Shown: in pieces, positions 45,482-53,875 of the stretch | Layout of the letters: every line of letters starts with the position of its first letter | Position numbering within the stretch: the first letter of the stretch is position 1 | Assembly: GCF_003837865.1 (NCBI RefSeq) | Contig: NZ_RQIS01000001.1 | Coordinates: forward strand, 437,699 to 501,698 | Source of the DNA: Paraburkholderia dinghuensis | Lineage (GTDB): Bacteria; Pseudomonadota; Gammaproteobacteria; Burkholderiales; Burkholderiaceae | Direction of reading: 5' to 3' | DNA length: 64,000 nucleotides | The notes under the pieces: generated by a model | The model's input: only the letters and a program-made list of their open reading frames with translations | Told to the model about the DNA's origin: nothing | Database searches by the model: none | Translations under genes and position numbers: made by a program

Positions 45482-45704
45482 AACGGACACGCCAGGCAGG
45501 CGATGGACGAACACTCGTGTACGCGTTTGGTGCGCAGGGCAATGCCGACGGCACCGCACGTCGCGGACAGTCTGTCTGCCGGTCAGACGCGAAGGTCTTG
45601 AACTGGTTGCCGACGATCGATCCGTTGGTGCTATCGGCCACGCTCGCGATGGCGCGCGTCGGGCGCAAACACCGACCTCCTCTTGCACCAGCGGCACCTC
45701 GCGC

Positions 45705-47120
45705 TCAGAAATAGTAGCCGCACGACACCTGCCAACGCTGATCCGCATGGATCTGGCGATCCAGCCCCAGTCGATATATCCTTTGCCACTGCAGCGCAAG
45801 GTCCACCGGGCCAATGTGCCGCCGCAGTTCCGCAAAACCCATGTTGCGCTGCCGCTGCAGATCGCGTTGCCAGATCAGATTGAGATCGTACTGATCGAAC
45901 ACGTTGGTCCAGTATCCCTGCACCAGCACGGAACGGCGCGGCGCGACCCAGTCCAGAGCCTGTTGCGCAGAGCTGCCGGCGCTTCCGTTACCGAGCGACA
46001 TCGCATAAGCCGGCGCAGCCGCCAGCACCGACAAGGCGCGCTCGTTGTCTGCGCTGCCGTCGTACTGCCCTTCGAGACGTAGCGTCAGCCCTTTCTCGCT
46101 GGTCCAGGTCACACCGGTCGCCACACGGTTACGCCAGGCGATGTCCTGCTGACTCGCAGGCAACGACGTTTGCCAGTCGAGTGGCTGCCGGCCACCCGCC
46201 CACTCGGTATAGAGGAGCGTAGAGCGGCTGAGGACACGCGAAAAATTGAACCCGAGCTGCAGGGAACGGCCCTCTTCCAGGAAAAGCAGCCATTGTGGAT
46301 TCAGGTTGTCGGCAAAACGATAGCTGCCCGCGAGCAAAACGCGATTTCGGGGGTTGCTCGCGCCCCAGTCTAGACTGCCACCGCTATCGTCCGGGTGGTC
46401 GCCCAGCTTGGGCGATGCGATCAACGTGATCGCACTTTTGTCCGAAGTCTGCTGCAGACGGACCATCGCATTGCCAAGGCGGTTGTTGCGCAAGCTTTCC
46501 GGATCGGCGGAGATCACCGAACGCACGGTGCCACGCCCGAGGAAGTCCGTGGGGTTGTAGCCGAACGCTACACCGTATCGGGTGTTGACGCGGCCGACGT
46601 CAATGGACATCCCGTAACCTGGTTGATACGTCACGTAGGCTTCCCTGAGCGTGTTGACGCCGCGGCTCTCGCTCAGCCCGGAGTAGACGCGACCGTCGAA
46701 ACGATCGGAGAATACCAGGTGCCAGTTGTCAGCGAGCCGCCCCATCAGCGGCGTGTCCCAGCGCAGGTCGAGCGACCCGCGCTGCACGTTACTGGCACTT
46801 TCGTTAAGGACGCTAGCCGCTTCGACCAGCACGATCAGTCTTTTCTTCGTGACGGGGGCGAATTCGGTGTGGTCCGCCAGATCGAGGGCGGCAAGCGTGG
46901 CATCCGGCATGTTGCCGGCCTTTTCGCTCGGGGCGTTGGCCGCCTCTACCGTTGTTCCCGGCATTTTCGTCAAGACGACCAACAGTTCGGATTCGTTTGC
47001 CTGGCCGGGCATTACAGCGGCAGTCATCCCGAATCCGAAAGCGGGGGTTCCGCAAAGCGCGAACCATACTGCCAGTTGAGACAACCGAACCGCCCGGCGA
47101 GGAAATCGCGCCATCCTCAT
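45705..47120 (-). CDS. Putative outer-membrane beta-barrel protein
   Basis: A 471-residue exported protein I cannot name. It has an N-terminal signal (RLSQLAVWFALCGTPAFG), then about 70 residues of low-complexity linker, then alternating amphipathic strands rich in aromatic ends (NRVLLAGSYRFADN, STLLYTEWAGGRQ, SVLVQGYWTNVFDQYDLNLIW). The last residue is Phe after CGYY, the usual beta-signal for barrel insertion. It is the last gene of a four-gene operon, three bases after the LolA-like gene, and so is the likely outer-membrane endpoint or acceptor of that system. Confidence 0.75.
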   Translation of the reverse strand: MRMARFPRRAVRLSQLAVWFALCGTPAFGFGMTAAVMPGQANESELLVVLTKMPGTTVEAANAPSEKAGNMPDATLAALDLADHTEFAPVTKKRLIVLVEAASVLNESASNVQRGSLDLRWDTPLMGRLADNWHLVFSDRFDGRVYSGLSESRGVNTLREAYVTYQPGYGMSIDVGRVNTRYGVAFGYNPTDFLGRGTVRSVISADPESLRNNRLGNAMVRLQQTSDKSAITLIASPKLGDHPDDSGGSLDWGASNPRNRVLLAGSYRFADNLNPQWLLFLEEGRSLQLGFNFSRVLSRSTLLYTEWAGGRQPLDWQTSLPASQQDIAWRNRVATGVTWTSEKGLTLRLEGQYDGSADNERALSVLAAAPAYAMSLGNGSAGSSAQQALDWVAPRRSVLVQGYWTNVFDQYDLNLIWQRDLQRQRNMGFAELRRHIGPVDLALQWQRIYRLGLDRQIHADQRWQVSCGYYF

Positions 47121-47123
47121 CGA

Positions 47124-47921
47124 TCAGTTGTCCTTGAAATGCGGCAGATAGTCCCGCTGCAGCCATGCTTCAGGCACATCGCGCCACGCAAAATCCTGAT
47201 GCCGGATCACGGTAACCAGGTTTGCATCCACCCCGTCGATGATCACCGCTTCCATTGGCCGAACGCCGCCCAGCGCCTGTTCGTAGCGGCGGTAGTAGGT
47301 CGTTTTCAGCAGGCCGCCGCTGATTGCATAGAATTCCGCCTTGCGGCTCTTGAAGTCGGCGCGGTCCACCCACAGCTCCATAGCCGGATAAGCTGCGTCT
47401 GGATTGCTCGCTACCAGATGCAGACGGTAGCAATCGCGCATTTGACGATCCCCATCCTGAATCCTCTCTTCGCCCACCAGCGTGGCCTGATAGTCCGTGC
47501 TCCAGTTCGCGGTTACCACATCGCCGTTGGAAGCCTGTCCCAGCAGTCTCTGCTGCGGAGAAATCGGCACGCTCGCCTGGCTGGAAGGATCAAACAGCCA
47601 CAAATCGCGACCGCTTTTCAGCGTCAGTTTTCCGGCGTCGCGCTGCGGGCTGATGAAGCGCAGCAGACTGCGGAACTGCCCCCCGTTCGGGTACGCGCGG
47701 GAATAGAGCGTCATCCTGTTTGATTCGTCCTGCTTACCGTTCTTGAAGCTGACCATGGTGGTGACGAGGCTGAATGAGCGATCCGGGTTACGAACCGCAT
47801 CGCTTTTCTTCAGGATTTCCTGCGCACTCATCGCGGCCAGGGCTTGACCACCACTCAACACCATCGAAATCGCGCAAGCTGCAACAAACCTGCTCATCTG
47901 AAATCCCAGTTGCCCCTTCAT
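47124..47921 (-). CDS. LolA-like outer-membrane lipoprotein-sorting-family protein
   Basis: A 265-residue periplasmic protein: signal peptide (MSRFVAACAISMVLSGGQALA), then MSAQEILKKSDAVRNPDRSF and beta strands with NGKQDESNRMTLYSR, DLWLFDPSS, RLHLVASNPDAAYPAMELWVD. This is the pattern of the LolA-fold family often annotated outer membrane lipoprotein-sorting protein. It may carry a lipid or lipidated cargo between membranes. It starts 16 bases after the permease stop; ATG 47897 is an alternative start. Confidence 0.82.
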   Translation of the reverse strand: MKGQLGFQMSRFVAACAISMVLSGGQALAAMSAQEILKKSDAVRNPDRSFSLVTTMVSFKNGKQDESNRMTLYSRAYPNGGQFRSLLRFISPQRDAGKLTLKSGRDLWLFDPSSQASVPISPQQRLLGQASNGDVVTANWSTDYQATLVGEERIQDGDRQMRDCYRLHLVASNPDAAYPAMELWVDRADFKSRKAEFYAISGGLLKTTYYRRYEQALGGVRPMEAVIIDGVDANLVTVIRHQDFAWRDVPEAWLQRDYLPHFKDN

Positions 47922-47937
47922 TGTCGACCCCAAATAT

Positions 47938-49326
47938 TTAGCGATGACGCAACGCTTCGACGACGGACACATTCGCCGCGCGTCGCGCCGGCCACCAGGA
48001 GGAAAAAACGGTCGCTGCCAGCAAGATCCCCACGACGCGAGCGATCATCCACCACTCGCCCCAGACGGCAATACGAAGTGGAACGGGGGCAATCACACCG
48101 GGCGGTTGCCAGGTCAGCCCGGACACGTTGATCACATTGGCGAGGATCAGGGCGGCAGCGACACCGATGACCGAACCAATGACACCGAGCAGCACGCCTT
48201 CGTTGAGAAACAGGCGCTGGATGTCCCACCTTTTCAGCCCCACCGCACGCAGCGTTCCGATTTCCACGGTGCGCTCCAGAACGGCCACTCCCATCGCATT
48301 GCTGACGGTAAAGAGCGCGATGCCAAGGATCAACGCCAGCAGGAAATCGAATAGGTCGCTGAACATCCCCAGAACCTGGCCGTACGTCGGTTGCAACTGG
48401 GCGAAGTCGTAAATGGCGAGACGCTCTCCCACGTGCGAGGTGGCGAGCACGTGCTGCAAACGCGAGCGCGCAGCCTCCAGTTGAGCGGTCTTATGCAGTT
48501 GCAGAATGATCGCCGTAACCCCCGGCGTGTCCTGACCGAACAGCAGTTGCTGGGCTCGCTGCAGATGAATTCCAACGAAGCTGTCGTCCAGTTCTCGCGC
48601 CGCCTGGGGTGCGACGCCGTCCACCTGCACGCGAACGATATTCGGCACACCACCGGTCGACGCAGCCAGCAACTCGATGCGCGTGCCCTTGTCCGGTGGC
48701 CGCGCTTGCTGAGCGGCTTGAGCCAGCACCCGGATATCGTCCGGAATTGATTCCGAAACCTTATCGCTCTGCTTCGTCGACGAGCCATACTGCGGATCGT
48801 TGACGAACTCGCCTAGCTGCAGCAACCGCGCGAGGCCAGCGCCGATCAGGGCTGAATCCGGGTTTTTGTCGAGCGTTTTCCGGGTCTTCAACTGGGCGCC
48901 AAGCCGGTATTCATCCCAGCGATCGAGCTGCGCGCGCCCTGCTTCGTCGCAACCGTAAATCAGCGCGGGATGGGCCACTCCCGTCGAATATTTCCCGGCG
49001 ATGCCGGACACCAACAACACCGGTGTACTAACCTTCGTCATCGACGCCAGCACGGGATCGTGGGCAATCGTATCCATGATCTTCTGATAGTCACGGATGC
49101 TGTACTCCGCCGGGTTGCCCATGCCGTTACGCAGATAGTCTTCATGCTGGATCTGCAGATGGCCGATGTCGCGAACGAAGGCGGTCTGGAGGCTGTATTC
49201 GATGGAGCGGTTATAGCCGCCGAAAAGAAGAATACCGACTGCACCGACCACGATCGCCCCCAGGGTAGAGAGCGTGCGGCGACGGTTGCGCAGCAGATTG
49301 CGGAAAGCGAGTTTGGCGGTTTGCAT
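47938..49326 (-). CDS. ABC transporter permease, FtsX/MacB/LolE type
   Basis: A 462-residue permease with one N-terminal helix (TLGAIVVGAVGILLFGGYN), a periplasmic domain of about 260 residues and three C-terminal helices (about 315-445) with the FtsX-like segment VLERTVEIGTLRAVGLKRWDI. This layout is that of MacB and LolC/E, which pull substrates from the inner membrane rather than pumping them across it. It lies nine bases after its ATPase. Confidence 0.88.
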   Translation of the reverse strand: MQTAKLAFRNLLRNRRRTLSTLGAIVVGAVGILLFGGYNRSIEYSLQTAFVRDIGHLQIQHEDYLRNGMGNPAEYSIRDYQKIMDTIAHDPVLASMTKVSTPVLLVSGIAGKYSTGVAHPALIYGCDEAGRAQLDRWDEYRLGAQLKTRKTLDKNPDSALIGAGLARLLQLGEFVNDPQYGSSTKQSDKVSESIPDDIRVLAQAAQQARPPDKGTRIELLAASTGGVPNIVRVQVDGVAPQAARELDDSFVGIHLQRAQQLLFGQDTPGVTAIILQLHKTAQLEAARSRLQHVLATSHVGERLAIYDFAQLQPTYGQVLGMFSDLFDFLLALILGIALFTVSNAMGVAVLERTVEIGTLRAVGLKRWDIQRLFLNEGVLLGVIGSVIGVAAALILANVINVSGLTWQPPGVIAPVPLRIAVWGEWWMIARVVGILLAATVFSSWWPARRAANVSVVEALRHR

Positions 49327-49335
49327 TGTGCTGCG

Positions 49336-50019
49336 TTACGCGACTGGCAGGCGGCTGACGATACCGTCGTGGACCCGATAAAGATCGTCCGCTTCGGCAA
49401 TGACCTGCGGATCGTGCGAGGAAAAGACAACCGTGACCGAGTGCTGCTGCTGCAGACCGCGCAGCAACTGCAAAATAGCTTGACCGGTCTTGCTGTCGAG
49501 GTTGGCGGTGGGCTCATCGGCCAGTACCAACGCCGGGCGGTGAACCAATGCCCGCGCGATAGCAACCCGTTGGCGCTGTCCGCCGGAGAGCTGGTCGGGA
49601 AATGCGTTCGCCTTGTCCGCGAGATCAACGCTTTCCAGCATCTCCATCACTGCGCGACGGCGCTGCGTGGCGGTGCCGGGCTGAAGGAGCAACGGAATTT
49701 CAACGTTCTCACGCGCAGTGAGCACCGGAATTAAATTAAAATTCTGAAAAATAAACCCGAAATGGCGCGCCCGAAACTCGCTGCGCTGATCATCATTCAT
49801 TTGCGCCATATCGTGACCGTCGACTACCAGACGCCCTTTATCATGATTATCAATTCCGCCAATCAGATTCAGCAGCGTGGTTTTCCCACTTCCCGATTTT
49901 CCTGAAAATACAGCAAATTTCTTTCTCCCTATTTCAAGATTTACATTTTTCAATGCTTCTACCCGCGATCGCCCGAGCATATAGCTCTTGCTCACGCCAT
50001 CTATCTTTACCGCCGGCAT
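49336..50019 (-). CDS. ABC transporter ATP-binding protein, LolD/MacB type
   Basis: A 227-residue ATPase: Walker A SGKSGSGKTTLLNLI, signature [14 protein letters not shown], Walker B LVLADEPTANLD and the H-loop SSHDP, in the LolD/FtsE/MacB subfamily. It is the first gene of the operon ATPase, permease, LolA-like protein, beta-barrel. Its 5' coding part is visibly AT-richer than neighbouring genes and adjoins an AT-rich upstream region. Confidence 0.9.
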   Translation of the reverse strand: MPAVKIDGVSKSYMLGRSRVEALKNVNLEIGRKKFAVFSGKSGSGKTTLLNLIGGIDNHDKGRLVVDGHDMAQMNDDQRSEFRARHFGFIFQNFNLIPVLTARENVEIPLLLQPGTATQRRRAVMEMLESVDLADKANAFPDQLSGGQRQRVAIARALVHRPALVLADEPTANLDSKTGQAILQLLRGLQQQHSVTVVFSSHDPQVIAEADDLYRVHDGIVSRLPVA

Positions 50020-50431
50020 GTTTCTGTCCCGATAAGGGATAGCTGATTACGACACAACGATGTTAGCGGCAAAAAAAGGTATGGCGTTGAAAATCCGGGC
50101 CGCGGCAATCAACAATTGATCCACATCACCGATTTACAGCCGACAAGATAATCAATTCAGGATCAAGTGAAATTAAGTTAAATAAATCAACAAATATACA
50201 CATCCACTTCATTTTAAATAATGAAAAACATCCTGTTAAAAACAGCAAAAATAGATGCCGGGAAAGAGCCTGATCTGCGTCCCGTTTTTCACGATGCAGT
50301 CGACCGAATCCCTTGTCACACGGGGGATGGATACGACGACACGCGGCTACGCGGTAGCGACTGAAAGCAGCACTGCTGATCCTTTGACCTAATGGCGTCC
50401 ACATCCCGCGGGCTCCCCTCGAGGAACAGAC
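50020..50431. other. AT-rich upstream region of the ABC/beta-barrel operon
   Basis: 412 bases without a gene. By hand count, 50161-50260 has 26 G or C in 100 bases, far below the surrounding sequence. It contains a CTGTT-AAA-AACAG dyad near 50232. Such AT-rich promoters are typical of acquired genes silenced by H-NS-like proteins. Exact promoter elements could not be fixed. Confidence 0.5.
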
Positions 50432-50575
50432 ATGAAGGCTCGCCTGTTTCTCGTGATCGCCGCGCTCACGCTCACACGCGTCGCTCAAGCGGCCTGTTCG
50501 TGCGACGGCGGCACGACATATCAGGGCAGCGGCCGGCGCATCGTGCGCATCCGCCAAGGTCTGTTCACGTTCTCA
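50432..50575 (+). pseudogene. Truncated gene for a small secreted protein
   Basis: A good start: GAGGAACAG before ATG 50432, then a clean signal peptide MKARLFLVIAALTLTRVAQA and a mature N-terminus ACSCDGGTTYQGSG. After about 45 residues the frame runs into sequence that, on the other strand, is a decayed transposase. The native 3' part is therefore probably lost. The frame stays open by chance to 50884. The family of the intact protein is not recognised. Confidence 0.55.
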
Positions 50576-50960
50576 CCAACGGTCCAAAGGCACATGCAAG
50601 GAAAGCGAAGGCGAGATAGTTACCGGCGAGCTCGTCGTAGTGAGTGGCGCCCCGACGAAAATGGTCGATACGGCCGCAAAGCGTTCGCCGATGTTCCGGC
50701 TTCGATACAGCACACGCCTATAGCGACGCTTTGCCAGGCGGGTCGAGCGCGGCGGGATGACGGTCTTCGCACGCGCAGCGCGGATATTCTTCACACAGGC
50801 GTTCGAGTCGTAGCCTTTCCGAGTGCTTGCCTGCAGCTTCGTTCGAGCCGCAGTTACACGCTGGTGTGCTCGAACGATGGTTGAATCGATCAACGCCTGT
50901 TGGATTTCGGTAAGTCCGGCTACGGCATGGACGGCACGATCCCACACCCTGTTGCGACGC
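50576..50960 (-). pseudogene. Decayed IS5-type transposase fragment
   Basis: On the minus strand, DSTIVRAHQ (about 50887-50861), KGYDSNACV, VIPPRSTR and RRYRRVLYRSRN-GERF are in the order found in IS5-family DDE transposases. The glycine-rich part between the first two motifs is deleted. The C-terminal portion is frameshifted; a neighbouring frame reads AGNYLAFAFLACAF, the usual end. No terminal inverted repeats were identified, so ends are approximate. Confidence 0.65.
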
Positions 50961-50969
50961 CATCCGGAA

Positions 50970-50996
50970 GCGCAGCCTGCCGGCAGCAAGCTGCGC
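50970..50996. repeat. 27-base dyad repeat, right copy
   Basis: Same orientation as 45455-45481 and identical at 25 of 27 positions, differing only by two bases before the right arm. It lies 29 bases beyond the stop of the minus-strand membrane gene at 51026. Confidence 0.65.
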
Positions 50997-51025
50997 CTGC
51001 GATACGACATGGCCCAACGAAAGAA

Positions 51026-51529
51026 TCAATAACTCGGAACCATCTTGGGCTGTGGACGCAGCAGAAGATAGAACGCAGCGACATGCGTAATCATCAGCAC
51101 GGGCACGAAGATGATCGGAATCGCGTACGTGGCGCCCAGTTCACCCGCCTGCGCGGCAAGACCCGCCTGGGTAGCGTGGAAGTAAGCAAGAACGAGGTCG
51201 ATCGTGCCCACCACGTTGAACGCTACGACGAACAACCAGAAGAGTGGGCGAATGCGTGCCGTGAGCAGCGCCAGCAACGCCAACACGCCCGTGGCGAGGT
51301 CGCCGTATGCGGTGGGCACCGCGAAGCTGGCAGGCAGATGGCTACCGACGACGCCCGGCAGGATGAAGACGAGACCGAAGAAGCGGAAGCTGTGCAAGGT
51401 CGCGATGACGCGTTGTGCTTCGAACAGGTCGAGCGACTTGAGCCTGGGCCAGAAGTATGTGCTGAAGCAGAGCAGCCAGGCGACATACCCCAAGAGGAGA
51501 TGCAGCTGAAAAATGCGTTCCGGTGACAT
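51026..51529 (-). CDS. Unknown four-helix membrane protein
   Basis: A 167-residue protein with four to five hydrophobic helices: LHLLLGYVAWLLCFSTYF, FFGLVFILPGVVGSHL, LATGVLALLALLTA, LFWLFVVAFNVVGTIDLVLAYF and IPIIFVPVLMITHVAAFYLLL. I do not recognise a named family. The ATG at 51529 has a full AGGAGG site. It follows the membrane protein at 51599-52435 on the same strand, 69 bases apart, so the two are probably cotranscribed. Confidence 0.75.
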   Translation of the reverse strand: MSPERIFQLHLLLGYVAWLLCFSTYFWPRLKSLDLFEAQRVIATLHSFRFFGLVFILPGVVGSHLPASFAVPTAYGDLATGVLALLALLTARIRPLFWLFVVAFNVVGTIDLVLAYFHATQAGLAAQAGELGATYAIPIIFVPVLMITHVAAFYLLLRPQPKMVPSY

Positions 51530-51598
51530 GGTGCCTCCTGGCAAGTAGTGTCCGGTGAAACGACGAGTAGCGACAAGGACCGACGAAAAGGAAGGCGA

Positions 51599-52435
51599 TC
51601 ACCGAGCGCGTCGCCGCATCAACTGACGCAGCGACAACGCATGCAGCAGGATCGAGCTTGGCACTACGAAAGCAGGGGTCAGCGCATACGGATAAGTGCC
51701 GGGGTTGAGGCTCGGTATATCCGGCACGATCAACTGGAATCGGCCCGGCGCAGTCATCATTCCCAATGTGATCGCGATGGCTAAATCGACGAGGCCGAGG
51801 ATGTTCCAGGCGATCGCCGCTCTGCGTCCTTGAGCGGTGCCGCTCGCCACGGCGATTGCCGCTGGCACGGCAAGCAGGCCCGTCAGCACATCGCCGATTC
51901 CCGCGGGCAACCCAACCACGCCCGCCAGTTCCCCATGCAGCCAGGCAGCGATGGCCCAACTGCCGAACACCCGGTAAAGCTGAAGCGCGACGAGCCACGC
52001 CGCCGGCATCGCATCGAGCACCTGCCCCACCCGCTTCGACCGCAGCAATATCGGCGCGCCGATGATCACCGGAAGGAAGATCGCCAACGGCAGATACGGT
52101 GGCGCTGAAGGTGAGGCGTCGGTGCGAAAGATGCCACTTATCGCCGCGCTCCAGATGAGCGCGAACCAGAGCGTGTCCGTGATGATGACCGCAAGCCACG
52201 TCGCCAGGCGTTGGCGCAGTGTCAGGTCCGTGCGTTCGAGGCCGAGCCACAAGCCGACCGCGATGAACGCACGAGCTACGAGCTGGTGAGCTGTGGTCGA
52301 AAAGCCGCTCGACGGAATAATCGGTTGCCAGTAGATCAATCCGATCCACAGGGCCGTCAGCGGAGCGAGCCAGAGCAGGCAACGCCCGGCAGGTCGCGGC
52401 GCGACGATAGCAGCGGGAACGTGAGCGGCGGTCAT
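51599..52435 (-). CDS. Unknown polytopic membrane protein
   Basis: A 278-residue protein with about seven hydrophobic segments, beginning LLWLAPLTALWIGLIYWQP and ending LLHALSLRQLMRRRAR. No family motif was recognised. The ATG at 52435 is preceded by GGAGA. It is divergent from a LysR-type gene 172 bases away, the likely regulator of this two-gene membrane operon. Confidence 0.75.
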   Translation of the reverse strand: MTAAHVPAAIVAPRPAGRCLLWLAPLTALWIGLIYWQPIIPSSGFSTTAHQLVARAFIAVGLWLGLERTDLTLRQRLATWLAVIITDTLWFALIWSAAISGIFRTDASPSAPPYLPLAIFLPVIIGAPILLRSKRVGQVLDAMPAAWLVALQLYRVFGSWAIAAWLHGELAGVVGLPAGIGDVLTGLLAVPAAIAVASGTAQGRRAAIAWNILGLVDLAIAITLGMMTAPGRFQLIVPDIPSLNPGTYPYALTPAFVVPSSILLHALSLRQLMRRRAR

Positions 52436-52607
52436 CAGCGGTTCTCCAGATGAAAGCGTGGCTTCGTGATCGGTCAGGCGCGTCGCGCGAAAGCGTTCAC
52501 GTACGCCATCCAGTGCGCCAGTCATCGCGAGGCGACGCACTCCCGAGTTGCACGTAGGTGTACCATCGTTCCGCGCGAGCGACTATTCATCACAATGTTG
52601 ACGGGCT

Positions 52608-53579
52608 ATGAAGCAGAACTTCACAGTCAGGCAGGGTGCGCTAGATGGTGTGGAGGCGTTCCTGAGCGTCGCCAGGCATCGCAGTTTTCGCAAGGCAGCC
52701 GCGGATCTCGGCGTGACGCCGTCGGCCATCAGCCAGACGGTGCGCGTGCTCGAAGAGCGCGTTGGCGCCGCGCTCTTCGTGCGCACCACGCGTAGCGTTG
52801 GCCTGACCGAGGCCGGCGAACGGTTTCTGTCGCACGCAAAGCCTGCCTTCGAGCAACTCGTCGCCGCGAGCGAAGCTGCACGCGGACTCGGCCAGCGACC
52901 GACCGGATTGTTGCGTCTGTCCGTACCGCGCGCGATCGTCCCGATCATCCTGGAGCCGCTACTCGCCTCCTTCTGCGAGGCGTATCCCGAGATCGAGGTG
53001 GAGATCGCCACCAGCAAGGAACTGATCGATCTTGCAGCGGAAGGATTCGACGCTGGCATCCGGTTAGGTCAGTTCGTCGACGCCGATATGGTCGCAGTGC
53101 CGTTGACGCCACCGTTCCGTCTCGTTGTCGTCGGCAGCCCTGCCTATTTCGCAAGGCGCAGCCGGCCGAGGCACACGGACGATCTGCGCCAGCACGCATG
53201 CTTGCGATGGCGACAATCCAGCGGCGCGCTCGCGTTGTGGTCATTCAACGACCATGGTCACGCGATCGAGATTGCGGTATCAGGCCCGCTTATCGCTAGC
53301 GACTTTCCCACCATGCTCGGCGCGGCGAAACAAGGCATGGGCCTTGCGCAGCTGCCTGAGGTGATGGCCGCCGAAGGGTTGAAAACTGGAAAGCTCGTCC
53401 ATGTGCTGGAGGCGTACGCGCCGATGGTACCGGGCGTGTTTCTCTACTATCCAGGCCGCAGGCAGATGACGCCGAAGCTGCGCGCGTTTATCGATCATGT
53501 GAAGAGCCACACGCCAGGCCGCGGCAAGACCCGCGCACAGGATGACGCGATGCGTGCCGGAGCGCGCAAAAAGCGGTAA
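52608..53579 (+). CDS. LysR-type transcriptional regulator
   Basis: A 323-residue LysR regulator with helix-turn-helix SFRKAAADLGVTPSAISQTVRVLEERV and an effector domain (RLSVPRAIVPIILEPLL, GFDAGIRLGQFVDADMVAV) like the group annotated near quinone or oxidative-stress genes. It has a basic C-terminal tail. It is divergent from the two membrane proteins and 296 bases ahead of the LctP-like permease gene, so it may regulate either side. Confidence 0.88.
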   Translation: MKQNFTVRQGALDGVEAFLSVARHRSFRKAAADLGVTPSAISQTVRVLEERVGAALFVRTTRSVGLTEAGERFLSHAKPAFEQLVAASEAARGLGQRPTGLLRLSVPRAIVPIILEPLLASFCEAYPEIEVEIATSKELIDLAAEGFDAGIRLGQFVDADMVAVPLTPPFRLVVVGSPAYFARRSRPRHTDDLRQHACLRWRQSSGALALWSFNDHGHAIEIAVSGPLIASDFPTMLGAAKQGMGLAQLPEVMAAEGLKTGKLVHVLEAYAPMVPGVFLYYPGRRQMTPKLRAFIDHVKSHTPGRGKTRAQDDAMRAGARKKR

Positions 53580-53875
53580 CTTCCTGCGCAGCTTTTGTTA
53601 TCCGCGTTGGTTGCGTATCGTGGGCCGAAATGTGTCCGCATCAATTCAGCGTGTTGCCTTCGAACGCCACGATTACCACGTTAAATAACATCGAATCGCT
53701 TCTGTCTAATACGGCGAAACAGTCCGCATTAAATCGCCCCAATCCCAAATCGCGCCCTTCAATTTCGAGGATTGTTAACTTGCGGCATATAAAAAAGAGA
53801 CTATTATCAGTTCGACTGATTTGCGAAACGGACCTCTCAGCATAAGACGAGAATTTAACGGAATGAGGTAGCGTC

